DNA of 64,000 nt from Desulfofarcimen acetoxidans DSM 771. Its GTDB lineage: Bacteria > Bacillota > Desulfotomaculia > Desulfotomaculales > Desulfofarciminaceae. The stretch is from positions 3,162,001 to 3,226,000 of the forward strand of contig NC_013216.1 in the NCBI RefSeq assembly GCF_000024205.1, given 5' to 3'. This document shows, piece by piece, positions 9,178 to 17,216 of the stretch. The notes under the pieces are model-generated. The model had not been told where the DNA came from. It did no database searches and worked only from the letters and a program-made list of their open reading frames with translations. A program made the position numbers and the translations under genes. How positions within the stretch are numbered: position 1 is the first letter of the stretch; every line of letters begins with the position of its first letter.

Positions 9178-9290
9178 CTACTTCACGTACAGTTTTCGTA
9201 ACTCATTCTTGCCAATAAGTCCTTCGAATAAGTTTTCTACCAGATTAACACCTGTTTTACAACCATTGCTGCACCATTAATTATTCTCTT
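9178..9290 (-). pseudogene. Frameshifted fragment related to sequence at 10590-10650
   Basis: Read on the minus strand, this stretch encodes GAAMVVK and, after a one-base shift, TGVNLVENLFEGLIGKNEL before stops. The stretch at 10590-10650 encodes a similar [16 protein letters not shown]. The flanking DNA is also similar, for example TTTTCTACCAGATT against TTTTCTACTAGATT, and the shared TCTACACAATTATAG farther right (about 9362-9376). Both look like decayed copies of the 3' part of a small hydrophobic-protein gene. No family is recognised. Confidence 0.4.
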
Positions 9291-9676
9291 AGAAAAAATG
9301 TCTAAAACCCCCATTCAATCAACCCCTATCCCGCAAAATAATAATAATTTTTTGTCATTACTCTACACAATTATAGCTAACCAGCCAGGTAAAATATTTT
9401 CCAGTCAGAGACGTATATACAACATGACGTTCATTCTTTAATGATTTGTGCAAAAGTAACCAATATATTTTAGATTGATGTAGTCTAAAATATATTTAAT
9501 TTTGTACAATCCAGAAGAACAAAAAAGCCAGTTACCTGAAAAGCAACTGACTCGAAAAACCTCAATTAAATTAAGAAATTTATAAATGTATTTACCTAAC
9601 CTTGAATTTTTGGGATATAGGATTGTTATATGAATGTTTTATGTATAGGAATTATTTTATTTTTAAACTTATATAT

Positions 9677-9996
9677 GGCAATTGTTTTGTTTTCAGACTA
9701 CGGCTGCAAATAAATGGCTTGAGCAGGAGATACCGTAGTTTCAATTCCCTACGGGAATTATTTTGTTTTCAGATATTGCATACTCAATAAACCGGGACCG
9801 TTGTCTGAGCAAGGTTTCAATTCCCTACGGGAATTATTTTGTTTTCAGATATATATAAGGCATAGTATTAGCAGCGTACTTTAAATCGTTTCAATTCCCT
9901 ACGGGAATTATTTTGTTTTCAGATGTGATAAGGAATATTGATTAAGGAGGTAATTATTAAGTTTCAATTCCCTACGGGAATTATTTTGTTTTCAGA
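9677..9996 (-). CRISPR. Short III-B-type CRISPR array, four full repeats
   Basis: Full 36-nt repeats lie at 9738-9773, 9814-9849, 9888-9923 and 9961-9996, beginning GTTTCAATTCCC and ending TTTTCAGA, with spacers of 40, 38 and 37 nt. A half-preserved repeat (GGCAATTGTTTTGTTTTCAGA-like, 9677-9697) and a weaker one near 9648-9667 lie at the left, so the left side is the degenerate trailer end. The minus strand gives the ATTGAAAC handle. The leader is on the right (9997 onward), a near copy of that at 74-300. The repeat centre is palindromic. Confidence 0.93.
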
Positions 9997-10237
9997 TACT
10001 GCCCGCTACAAGCCTTGAAATACAAGGCCTGCAAAGCCACTTTGCGAGCGTCTAAAATAATTTCATATTTTTATCCATTTTACATCAAACAAATCATCAT
10101 TGTAAACCCCTCTAGCCCGCATAATTAAAGATATTTTTTAAGATCGAGCAACCCCCGGCTTTTTTGCACACCAACGACGCTCGATCTTTTTAGCATTTCT
10201 CTACTATTGGTTAAATCTCTCCTCCCCTTTAAAACAC
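9997..10237 (-). promoter_or_regulatory. CRISPR leader 2 (copy of leader 1)
   Basis: Directly flanks the first repeat of the short array and matches 74-316 with only scattered substitutions. The 10-bp inverted repeat AAGATCGAGC (10140-10149) / GCTCGATCTT (10179-10188) is unchanged. Because the copies have otherwise drifted slightly, the retained inverted repeat suggests function in transcription or in spacer integration. It ends where the deletion scar joins cmr5 sequence, near 10238. Confidence 0.7.
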
Positions 10238-10559
10238 ATAGCAATTCCTTACGTTCCTGTCTCACCTCTTTCACTTTTTGCAAGGCATCCGCTGCCCGTT
10301 CTTGTTCCAGTGTTTTACTCATTTGTTACCTCCCTGTTTCTCCGGCCAAGCTACCGCACACCAACCCTGTCCCACAGTTTCATTCCCGCCAATCTGAAGA
10401 TAAGGACACTCATTAAACATTTGCTTAACTTTATCTAAAGAGTTATCTTTACCGCTATGTGAAATTAGGAGAAAATAAAATAAACTGTCCGTTGGCAGGG
10501 TTTCTTCATACCATAGATTTATACTGGTTTTTGTTAATTCATTCAGCTGGTTCCGGGCA
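10238..10559 (-). pseudogene. Remnant of cmr5 5' end and cmr4 3' end
   Basis: 10238-10322 keeps the start of cmr5 ([20 protein letters not shown]), then runs into leader sequence and stops. 10319-10559 keeps the last ~80 codons of cmr4 in frame, including the [11 protein letters not shown] glycine loop, but has no start. Compared with the intact operon, everything from the middle of cmr5 through cmr6 has been removed, joining position-316-like DNA to position-1868-like DNA. Similarity stops at 10559, equivalent to about 2187. So a second copy of the leader/cmr region once existed and decayed by deletion. Confidence 0.9.
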
Positions 10560-10561
10560 AA

Positions 10562-10717
10562 ATGTTGAAGATAAGAAGATCCACGTATACGTTTTCTACT
10601 AGATTCAAACCTGTTATTACTATCGTTGCTGCACCTTTAATCATTCCATTTGTAAAAATTTATAAGCCCCATTTCAAATATTTGTTTCTCTACACAATTA
10701 TAGTTATGAATGCACTA
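10562..10717. other. Non-coding junction sequence with decayed gene fragment
   Basis: No intact gene. On the minus strand about 10590-10645 encodes [16 protein letters not shown], similar to the fragment at 9178-9290. The common TCTACACAATTATAG near 10690 supports a shared origin. The similar stretches lie on either side of the short array and its leader, so they might mark the ends of an inserted or duplicated segment. Confidence 0.35.
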
Positions 10718-11599
10718 CTACCGGGCATAGGCCTTAAAGACATGGTAACAAACCTTTACCGCCAGATAGACTGAGGTGGGCGCCGAAGTCGGGGGAAAAG
10801 ACAGGAGAGCCATAATGGCTACAATCTTAACCACCTTAAGCCCGGTTATTTTGGCCACCCTGTATGCACACTGTTCCCTGGTGATATTTCCCCGCCACCA
10901 TTCTCTCATAACCGGAACCACTAATAAGGTGGTAGACCACAAGACTGCGTGCGGGATAAAGTCCAAGGGACGTGCTGCGGCAGCATCGAGATCTAATAAT
11001 TCCTGCCGCACTTCGTTTGTAATATCAATGTTGGAAAAGCCCGAATCATGCACCATTGAATTCCCAGCTAAATCATCTGCCACCTCAGATGTGGCATAAA
11101 CCTCCGTGTCAGGGTATTTTTCTAAAGCAAGTTTTACCGGCTCAGAACTATTAACAGCCTTAAGCTGCACCTCCACTTCCTCACCGTCAGCATTGGTGAG
11201 TATAACATCACTGCCGGGGTAATTGACATCAGGATGCAACCGGGCATAGGTATCATCACCATCGGCATTTTCAGCCTCAACAAACTTTATCTCGTGATAA
11301 ATACCCTTAATATTATTAATAAATCCAACCATAGAGGTATCACTGACATTGGATACATATTCAGACACCTCTTCCAGACTCGCATCAGGAGCAAGGTCAT
11401 TAGTTGATCTTTTAATTGACTCCACAATCATCCGGGCCTCAGGAGTATCTATGGCATCATACTGGTTCTGCCGGAGAACCTGCATCACTGCCAGGATGCC
11501 TATTTCGTCACCGGTCTTTTTTAAAATCCCGGCTGTTCGGCCTTTTATATCCGGCATCTTGAGTTTTGCCAGAGCAATCATCCCCTTTACTAATATCAA
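10718..11599 (-). CDS. Membrane-anchored protein with a nuclease-like domain
   Basis: No named family is recognised. The middle (about residues 95-175) has the spacing of a PD-(D/E)XK-type nuclease: an early Glu in YHEIKFVEAE, then PGSDVILTNADGEEVEVQLK, giving an Asp followed by an E-x-QLK strand. The C-terminal 90 residues are hydrophobic, with LWSTTLLVVPV and VVKIVAIMALLSF as likely membrane segments. The gene directly follows the DUF697 gene (1-nt gap), so the two form an operon next to CRISPR loci. The nuclease reading is inference; the motif is imperfect and no other family was evident. Confidence 0.6.
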   Translation of the reverse strand: MILVKGMIALAKLKMPDIKGRTAGILKKTGDEIGILAVMQVLRQNQYDAIDTPEARMIVESIKRSTNDLAPDASLEEVSEYVSNVSDTSMVGFINNIKGIYHEIKFVEAENADGDDTYARLHPDVNYPGSDVILTNADGEEVEVQLKAVNSSEPVKLALEKYPDTEVYATSEVADDLAGNSMVHDSGFSNIDITNEVRQELLDLDAAAARPLDFIPHAVLWSTTLLVVPVMREWWRGNITREQCAYRVAKITGLKVVKIVAIMALLSFPPTSAPTSVYLAVKVCYHVFKAYAR

Positions 11600-11600
11600 A

Positions 11601-12107
11601 TTACCGCTTTTTGCCTAATTTTTTACCCTCCTGTAGTGCTGCATTCCATATTTTGCAGACAATATCTCTATCCAGAGGCTCTCCGGCCCGGCGCACATCA
11701 AAATAATAGCTGACTACCCTTCCCATGGCATAGGTAAACGCAAAGGCTATGGGTAGGGTAAAAAAACCACCTGCAAAAGGTAGGCCGAGTTTGTAAAGAC
11801 TTATGGTGGCCTGCTGTGCTAAAAAGCCCATCCCAGTCAAGCCACCCAATTCGACAATAATCTCCTTTGACCGCCACGTTGACAGTTCAAATCCCTTAAT
11901 CTTGCCTATCTTCATGGCCATAAAAGCCTGTAGCGGCGTTAATATGGCAATATCGGCAAAGGGCAAGGGCTGAACAGCAATACCAGCGCACAGGGCGGAA
12001 GTAACCATAATAATCTTATCTACACTCTCATGCTCGCTGCACGACGAGCTTTCCAGCTGAGCATACTCACGGGCTAATTTTTCTTTTACTTCTTCAAATT
12101 TACTCAT
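11601..12107 (-). CDS. DUF697 family membrane protein
   Basis: A 168-residue protein with the DUF697 signature: VDKIIMVTSALCAGIAVQPL, then PFADIAILTPLQAFMAMKIG, a pattern of helices with a conserved Pro-x-Ala-Asp turn. A second hydrophobic hairpin lies around residues 110-135. DUF697 is often the C-terminal part of GTPases, but here it stands alone with no nucleotide-binding motif. Its partner is the nuclease-like membrane gene immediately downstream. The start has an AGAGGG-type ribosome binding site. Role unknown; a membrane stress or defence module is a guess from context. Confidence 0.75.
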   Translation of the reverse strand: MSKFEEVKEKLAREYAQLESSSCSEHESVDKIIMVTSALCAGIAVQPLPFADIAILTPLQAFMAMKIGKIKGFELSTWRSKEIIVELGGLTGMGFLAQQATISLYKLGLPFAGGFFTLPIAFAFTYAMGRVVSYYFDVRRAGEPLDRDIVCKIWNAALQEGKKLGKKR

Positions 12108-12211
12108 AATATTTAACCCTCTTTCGAGTCGATTAAAATAACTTATAAAACCCTTTTTATTTATAAAAATTATAGACTAAAGAAAAGGAGAAAAAGTTTC
12201 CGGAGAACCGC

Positions 12212-12240
12212 AAAAAAAATAGCCTTATTACAATATGGCT
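12212..12240 (-). terminator. Intrinsic terminator downstream of the WYL operon (distal)
   Basis: On the minus strand a short stem AGCC / GGCT with an AT loop is followed by ATTTTTTTT. It lies about 135 nt past the second WYL gene and is probably a back-up to the hairpin at 12268-12295. Confidence 0.5.
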
Positions 12241-12267
12241 AAAAAATATAAAGTATAGGGTATATAA

Positions 12268-12295
12268 AACCGGAGGTCTATTAGAGCATCCGGTT
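12268..12295 (-). terminator. Hairpin terminator of the WYL operon
   Basis: AACCGGA at 12268-12274 pairs with TCCGGTT at 12289-12295. Read on the minus strand the stem is followed by TTATAT. It sits 80 nt after the stop of the second WYL gene. Confidence 0.55.
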
Positions 12296-12375
12296 AAAGT
12301 CAATATTTTGTAATACATTTGTTGCAGAACTTTTCCTTATGGGAATTTTTTTAAAATTTTACGTATTGATATATT

Positions 12376-13404
12376 TTATAATCTTTCATATATAGTTCTG
12401 GCAATTGATATTACCCGGCGACGCATTTCACCTGGTTCGATTATTTCCGCCGCTGAACCAAAGCTTAAAATCCACTTGGTAAAATTATTTTTACCCCGGA
12501 TTTCGCCCTCCCATAAAAGGGATCCGTCAAGCTGTTTTTGGGGTGGTGTCAAACCTCGCCTTTTTAGTTCTGATCTAACTTTTTCATGCACACTGGCCCG
12601 GTCATAAAACTTGACTTTTACCTGAACCGGCGGAGACATATCCATACCCCATCTACACCGCAGGAAATCCTTAAGGGAAAAATCTATTGGATATGTAAAG
12701 CACTCACCGAGAACTACTAAGGATTTAATCCTCTCCAGGTGAAAAACAAGCTCCCTGTTAACATGATTGTCTTTGCCGGAAAATTCTCTTCCTATCAGAT
12801 ACCAGGAACCAGTACCGTTGTAAAAAACAAGCCCCAGTGGCATTAGCCTTACCTCTCGGTCCTCACTGTAATTCTTAGCGTAGTAGAGCATTTGCACTAA
12901 TCTCTCCTGAATAACAGCCAGCCTGAGTTGGGAAAGATATTGTGCGCCTGCCAACTTCACCCCGGATTTTACTTTTATAGTACTGGAAAATTCCCGTACT
13001 GAATTCTGACCTGCATGGGGCAAAACCCTGGACCGCAGGCATTCCCGCAGCCACCTTAACTCCTCGCTCGGGGGATTTTCCTCCAATGCCCAGAGTAATC
13101 CTGCCGACTCTGCGGCAGTCAAAGATATTCCCGGCGTTGAATTTTTCCTGGACATCAAGAACCATTTTATTTTTGGATCATGCACTTCACAATCACCTTC
13201 ATATGCTTCCTCCAGATTCGGATCCGGGAAAAGAGAGTAGTGCTGGGCATATTCCGACTGCATTGCAACCCAATTCAGATCCTCCAGTATTATTATCTCT
13301 GAGTATCCGGTTATTTTTGACAATTGCTCAGCTGAAAGACCCTCAGGGTAACCCTCCAGCAGTTGCATAATCCGCATTAGTCTGAATATAACCTCATCAT
13401 GCAT
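12376..13404 (-). CDS. WYL-domain transcriptional regulator (second of pair)
   Basis: The reading frame is open to 13500, but the likely start is the ATG at 13404 (MHDEVIFRLMRIMQ). It has a GGGGGGAGGA ribosome binding site just upstream and overlaps the stop of the preceding gene by 8 nt. That gives 342 residues. The N-terminus is a winged-helix (GLSAEQLSKITGYSEIIILEDLNW). The WYL domain follows, with LGLVFYNGTGSWYLIGREF as its core, then a C-terminal WCX-like region. WYL proteins are ligand-responsive regulators, often linked to CRISPR and other defence loci. Partner of the upstream WYL gene. Confidence 0.85.
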   Translation of the reverse strand: MHDEVIFRLMRIMQLLEGYPEGLSAEQLSKITGYSEIIILEDLNWVAMQSEYAQHYSLFPDPNLEEAYEGDCEVHDPKIKWFLMSRKNSTPGISLTAAESAGLLWALEENPPSEELRWLRECLRSRVLPHAGQNSVREFSSTIKVKSGVKLAGAQYLSQLRLAVIQERLVQMLYYAKNYSEDREVRLMPLGLVFYNGTGSWYLIGREFSGKDNHVNRELVFHLERIKSLVVLGECFTYPIDFSLKDFLRCRWGMDMSPPVQVKVKFYDRASVHEKVRSELKRRGLTPPQKQLDGSLLWEGEIRGKNNFTKWILSFGSAAEIIEPGEMRRRVISIARTIYERL

Positions 13405-14698
13405 ATGGGTCCTCCCCCCTATATACAGCCAGCATGCGTCCTGCTGTCTCCTTAACTGACTCCTGAAGCCAGAGTGGTGAAATAACTTCAACCACATCAC
13501 CGTAGCCTCTAAGCCAGGACTTAAATTCTGAAAGACCGGTTATTTCATCCCTTAAAATAGCTGAGCCATCCGGGTAAAGCTTAACCTGGCAACCATCATA
13601 ATAACTTTTTCTATAATTCATTTCACAAATCATCCGTTCAACTGCATTTGTATCCCAGGAAGTGTTTCTGAATCTAACCTCCACTTGAAAAGTTTTATCT
13701 CCGCTAACGCCCCAGTAGCGGGACAGCAATTGAGAAACTTCCTCCTCCCCCGGCATTGCAAAATCCCTATCCAACTGCTCGGCCTTCTCCATCCGGTCCA
13801 GGCGAAAAACCAGGGGAACCTTACCCTGCGCACGTCCTCCAAAAGCAATAACATACCACAGACCACGTCGCCAGTGATAAATTACACCCAAAGGCTTAAG
13901 CCTCGCTCTTCTACCCCGGTAGATAACCTCAACCACCTTTCTCCTGACTACACACTCCCTTAGGGTTTGAGCCACCTCAACATTTTGACTTTCCTCCGGT
14001 AGATACCCGTGCATCACTTCCCTTAAGAATAACTTCACCTGCTCCTCATAGCGTGCATCATCTCCACCCACCACTAGCGACGCATTAAGTTTTTCCCTAA
14101 TGGAATTTATTTCATTCGGTTCCATGGGAAGAACAGCCGGAAGGGAATTAAGATAGTGCTGAAGCTGTTGCGACTGCCTATTGGTAAGAACAAAAGGTGC
14201 CATAAGGAAACTGCCCGGATGGTATCTGTCTCCTGTACAACCAACCAATCCCTCTACAGAAAGCTCCTCTAAATCATTTTTTACTGCATCCTTTGTAAAT
14301 CCCAGTTCTACCTTATCCCCACAGCCCCAATCACCCAAACCGGTGGCGTTATATATTTCCGTAAATGTAAGACCTGCTCTATGTTTTGCCGTTCCTATTA
14401 GATTAGAAAGGATCCGTAAAATAACTAACTGACGCAGGTGCTTTCTCTTTAGCGGCCGGGCTGTCAGTTTAGAAATATTACCTAAGCATTCCAACCCTAC
14501 ACCAGTAATTTTAACACCACCTCGATATCTTACTACTAAACTCTGCTTTTCCAATTCAATACAATCAAGCTTTATAGCCCTTGCCGATAATTTAAAATAT
14601 ATTGCTAAATCATTAAATGAAGCCTGTCTATCTTCCTGGATTGAAAGGTATTCTAAGATCTCCGTTCTTCGCTTTTCTACCTCTTTTTGTTTTGCCAT
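13397..14698 (-). CDS. WYL-domain transcriptional regulator (first of pair)
   Basis: A 433-residue protein with an N-terminal winged helix (about 10-65, FNDLAIYFKLSARAIKLD). A middle region follows that looks like a second helical DNA-binding or dimerisation part (TFTEIYNATGLGDWG). The WYL domain (about 250-315) contains VIYRGRRARLKPLGVIYHW and LWYVIAFGG at 280-288, with a C-terminal WCX-like extension. It overlaps the second WYL gene by 8 nt, so the two are translated together and may form a heteromeric regulator. Placed between a CRISPR/membrane operon and a Ter operon; the regulated target is not clear from sequence. Confidence 0.87.
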   Translation of the reverse strand: MAKQKEVEKRRTEILEYLSIQEDRQASFNDLAIYFKLSARAIKLDCIELEKQSLVVRYRGGVKITGVGLECLGNISKLTARPLKRKHLRQLVILRILSNLIGTAKHRAGLTFTEIYNATGLGDWGCGDKVELGFTKDAVKNDLEELSVEGLVGCTGDRYHPGSFLMAPFVLTNRQSQQLQHYLNSLPAVLPMEPNEINSIREKLNASLVVGGDDARYEEQVKLFLREVMHGYLPEESQNVEVAQTLRECVVRRKVVEVIYRGRRARLKPLGVIYHWRRGLWYVIAFGGRAQGKVPLVFRLDRMEKAEQLDRDFAMPGEEEVSQLLSRYWGVSGDKTFQVEVRFRNTSWDTNAVERMICEMNYRKSYYDGCQVKLYPDGSAILRDEITGLSEFKSWLRGYGDVVEVISPLWLQESVKETAGRMLAVYRGEDPYA

Positions 14699-15003
14699 AC
14701 TAAAACTTCCTCTGCAATCTTTTTAGAATTTTATATATTTATGCCGAATTTCTTTTTATTAAGCTAATGGTTATAAGATTTAGGTGCTAAAGTTAAAATC
14801 TAATTAGCTAACTTGAAATATAGTCCCATTGCTGCAACGAGTAGCTAGTAATTAATGGTTAGAAGTCTTGATGATTATTTTTAATTTCTACATTTATATA
14901 ACTTTTCCTTTTATTACTGATAAATTTTACTGTTTAATTCGCTAAAATTACCCTTATATCTATATATACAAATCATACAACCATCGGATGTAGATATACA
15001 AGC
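14699..15003. other. AT-rich intergenic region, promoter side of the WYL operon
   Basis: No gene seen. The minus strand has a GCAGAGGAAG ribosome binding site just upstream of the first WYL gene. The region is very AT-rich with several TATA-like runs, and I cannot choose a single promoter. Confidence 0.35.
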
Positions 15004-15036
15004 AAAAAACCCCAGCCTATAGCATCAGGTGGGGGT
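15004..15036 (-). terminator. Rho-independent terminator of the Ter/Uma2 transcript
   Basis: AACCCC and CCT on one side pair with AGG and GGGGTT on the other around the loop ATAGCATC. On the minus strand the stem is followed by TTTTTT. It lies about 60 nt past the Uma2 gene stop, the right place to end that transcript. Confidence 0.75.
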
Positions 15037-15094
15037 TAATGAGACCGCTATCCTGTCTATCAACAAGAAAGAACCCATTATTCAGGTCATTTCA

Positions 15095-15649
15095 TTATAT
15101 TACACCTTTCAATTGTATCTCTAAACCGTCTAACAAGGGAGATGTCAATGTATTATCTTCACCATAGGACTGAAACAAAATCCAATTTTTTTCACCGGCT
15201 ACAAAAATCTCAATAACTTTATGAACAGGATCAACTATCCAATATTCCTTTACTCCATGCTTGTAATACATTTTACTTTTTTCAACTTTATCATATTTGC
15301 CTGTTGACGGAGACAATATTTCAACCACGAGATCAGGTGTGCCTTGGATATTCATTTCGGTAATAATGTCCAACCGTTCTTTTGAGATAAACACAATATC
15401 AGGCTGAGGTTTTTCTTTTTCACTTAGCAGTACGTCAATAGGCGCACCGTATAATTCGCCAAGATTATTTTTATCAACAAATATTCCGATAGTCTGAAGC
15501 AGCTTTCTGGTTATCTTCTGATGTATCGTTCTCGGTGCCGGAACCAAAATCAATTTCCCTCCAATGAGCTCGTATTGATTGTCATCTTCAATTTTTAAAT
15601 AATCCTCATAGGTAAACAATCTATCAGCTACTTCAATTTGCATAGGCAC
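15095..15649 (-). CDS. Uma2 family (DUF820) restriction-fold nuclease
   Basis: A 184-residue protein of the Uma2 family, a PD-(D/E)XK-fold group greatly expanded in some bacteria. The signature is clear: TYEDYLKIEDDNQYELIGGK near the start, then KPQPDIVFIS (catalytic Asp), PDLVVEILSPSTGKYD (Glu) and KMYYKHGVKEYWIVDP. The biological role of Uma2 proteins is not settled; many behave as mobile, selfish or defence-associated genes. It may be the last gene of the Ter transcript or a separate insertion; about 200 bp, including a decayed radical SAM fragment, separate it from the upstream TerD gene. Confidence 0.88.
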   Translation of the reverse strand: MPMQIEVADRLFTYEDYLKIEDDNQYELIGGKLILVPAPRTIHQKITRKLLQTIGIFVDKNNLGELYGAPIDVLLSEKEKPQPDIVFISKERLDIITEMNIQGTPDLVVEILSPSTGKYDKVEKSKMYYKHGVKEYWIVDPVHKVIEIFVAGEKNWILFQSYGEDNTLTSPLLDGLEIQLKGVI

Positions 15650-15787
15650 CTCTCCTTACCCAAAGACTACCTTTTCGAATAAACATTATTATGTACATAT
15701 TATACCATATTCAGAAGCTAATACCTATAGCCCCGGACAGTTCCTTGCAAGCTTCCTGCGACTGCGATGAACAGGAATCAAACTGTC

Positions 15788-15856
15788 TCAAGACGTTCTG
15801 AGGCTGGCAAAAGAGCAATCGTTGCAAGCAAGATTGCAGCGTGTCGTAATACTCAC
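15788..15856 (-). pseudogene. Remnant of a radical SAM gene 5' end
   Basis: Starting at a GTG just after the stop of the beta-helix/TerD gene, with GGTGAG nearby, this reads MSITTRCNLACNDCSFASL and stops after 22 residues. It carries a complete C-x3-C-x2-C radical SAM cluster motif. A 27-nt run (about 15832-15858) is identical to the DNA encoding the cluster motif of the intact radical SAM gene (about 24258-24284). It is probably a relic of a second copy, or of recombination between operon ends. Confidence 0.65.
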
Positions 15857-15857
15857 C

Positions 15858-17159
15858 TTACATAATTTCCACCCCATACATCTCACACAAAGCTTTCAAA
15901 TCATCCCTATATCCCGCTCCAACGGCAGCTAACTTCCATTTACCTTTGTACCGGTAGATCTCTGCTATTATTAATGAATTCTCCATAAGAGCAAAATCCT
16001 TGACTTCGAAATAAAACATCGGTTTCCCTGATTCATCCGATACTTTTATATATACCCTTTCCAGCTGATTAAAATATTGCTGTTTTTTCTTCCCCTCATA
16101 GATAGCCAGAGCTATAACAATTCTCTCATACTGTTGGGGAAGCCTTGATAAATCTATAGAAATTTTCTCCTGCAGGCCTTTTCCCTGTCCCAGAAGTGAT
16201 ATACTGCCATCACTGCTTGACCGGTTACCATAGAAAATAAGGTCTTCATCCCTGATAATTTTTTTGTTGCCCCCTAAAATAAACGCCACAGCATCAATTT
16301 CAATGGGGGCTGCCAATCTATTATCCCAGCCTATGCCGACAAAAATTTTCTTATCTCCGGGATTAAATTGCGATAATTCTATCCGCTGTCCTTTTTTAAG
16401 CACGGGTATTGAGCCGGTTTCTTGAACTAAACCGTAATTTTTATCTGATGGCGTTAACTTTTTATCAACAGCAGGGTCATTGGTATTTACACCGGTATTT
16501 TGATAATATTCAGCCACAGGTTCAGGTGCGCCCTCTGGCAGACAGGCACCTGACGGACTCCAGATCAGCTGACCGTTAGATACGAAAGCACTGCCGGTTA
16601 CTATGGCGTTGACCGGAATGCGCCTGATGAATTTTGACACTAACAAAAAACTTCCGCACAGGATTGAATTTTGAAACAAAGGATTAATTTTTATCAGTAC
16701 TTCCACCGTTCCGGGACCAACCAACTCAGGTTCAATAATTATACCCGCAATATGAGATATTATTTTACAGCTGACCGGCAGAGACAATCTCATCTTAAGT
16801 ATAATTGCCCGGCTGTGAGGTAATTGCCCGAAATTCAGGGAGTCAGGAAAATCCCACACTCCCGATTCGGCTCCAAAACCGGTTACCCTACCCCTTACCT
16901 CCACGTTTTCAACCAATACCCCATAACTGTCCTCTGAACGGATGGCAATATCATTGGAACCCCTGGTTGCCTCCACTTGCAGGTTTTTTAATACGACCCC
17001 TTCTTTTGTGACATCAATAACCGGGCTGCTTCCGGCCCAAATTGTCGTATTGCTTCCTTCTATGGTCACGGGTTTATTTATATTGACAGGCCCCTTGTAT
17101 TCACCCGCTTTCAGCTTTAAACAACCTCCGGTCGTCATACCGTTAATTTGTTCCTGCAA
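15858..17159 (-). CDS. Beta-helix / TerD fusion protein
   Basis: Two parts are visible. Residues 1-100 look like rungs of a right-handed parallel beta-helix (NINKPVTIEGSNTTI, VVLKNLQVEATRG, VLVENVEVRG), as in NosD- or pectate-lyase-like repeats. After a long middle region, residues ~240-433 form a TerD domain (VLKKGQRIELSQFNPG; VGIGWDNRLAAPIEIDAVAF; ALAIYEGKKK; IIAEIYRYKGKWKLAAVGAGY). TerD domains bind calcium. The start is TTG, with a GGCGGTGA site about 12 nt upstream, so the true start is uncertain. It is the last TerD gene of the operon, 57 nt after the kinase. A beta-helix joined to TerD is unusual. Confidence 0.75.
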   Translation of the reverse strand: MQEQINGMTTGGCLKLKAGEYKGPVNINKPVTIEGSNTTIWAGSSPVIDVTKEGVVLKNLQVEATRGSNDIAIRSEDSYGVLVENVEVRGRVTGFGAESGVWDFPDSLNFGQLPHSRAIILKMRLSLPVSCKIISHIAGIIIEPELVGPGTVEVLIKINPLFQNSILCGSFLLVSKFIRRIPVNAIVTGSAFVSNGQLIWSPSGACLPEGAPEPVAEYYQNTGVNTNDPAVDKKLTPSDKNYGLVQETGSIPVLKKGQRIELSQFNPGDKKIFVGIGWDNRLAAPIEIDAVAFILGGNKKIIRDEDLIFYGNRSSSDGSISLLGQGKGLQEKISIDLSRLPQQYERIVIALAIYEGKKKQQYFNQLERVYIKVSDESGKPMFYFEVKDFALMENSLIIAEIYRYKGKWKLAAVGAGYRDDLKALCEMYGVEIM

Positions 17160-17216
17160 GATAATTTAAATCACCGCCTTAATACTTTAGAAACCTAATT
17201 TTCTTATAAGCTTCTC

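Noticed and set aside
10207-10416. Plus-strand frame across the cmr remnant
   Set aside because: Antisense to the recognisable cmr5/cmr4 fragments; no evidence of coding.
12376-13500. Longer form of the second WYL regulator
   Set aside because: The first 32 codons overlap the previous gene and lack a good ribosome binding site; the ATG at 13404 has one.
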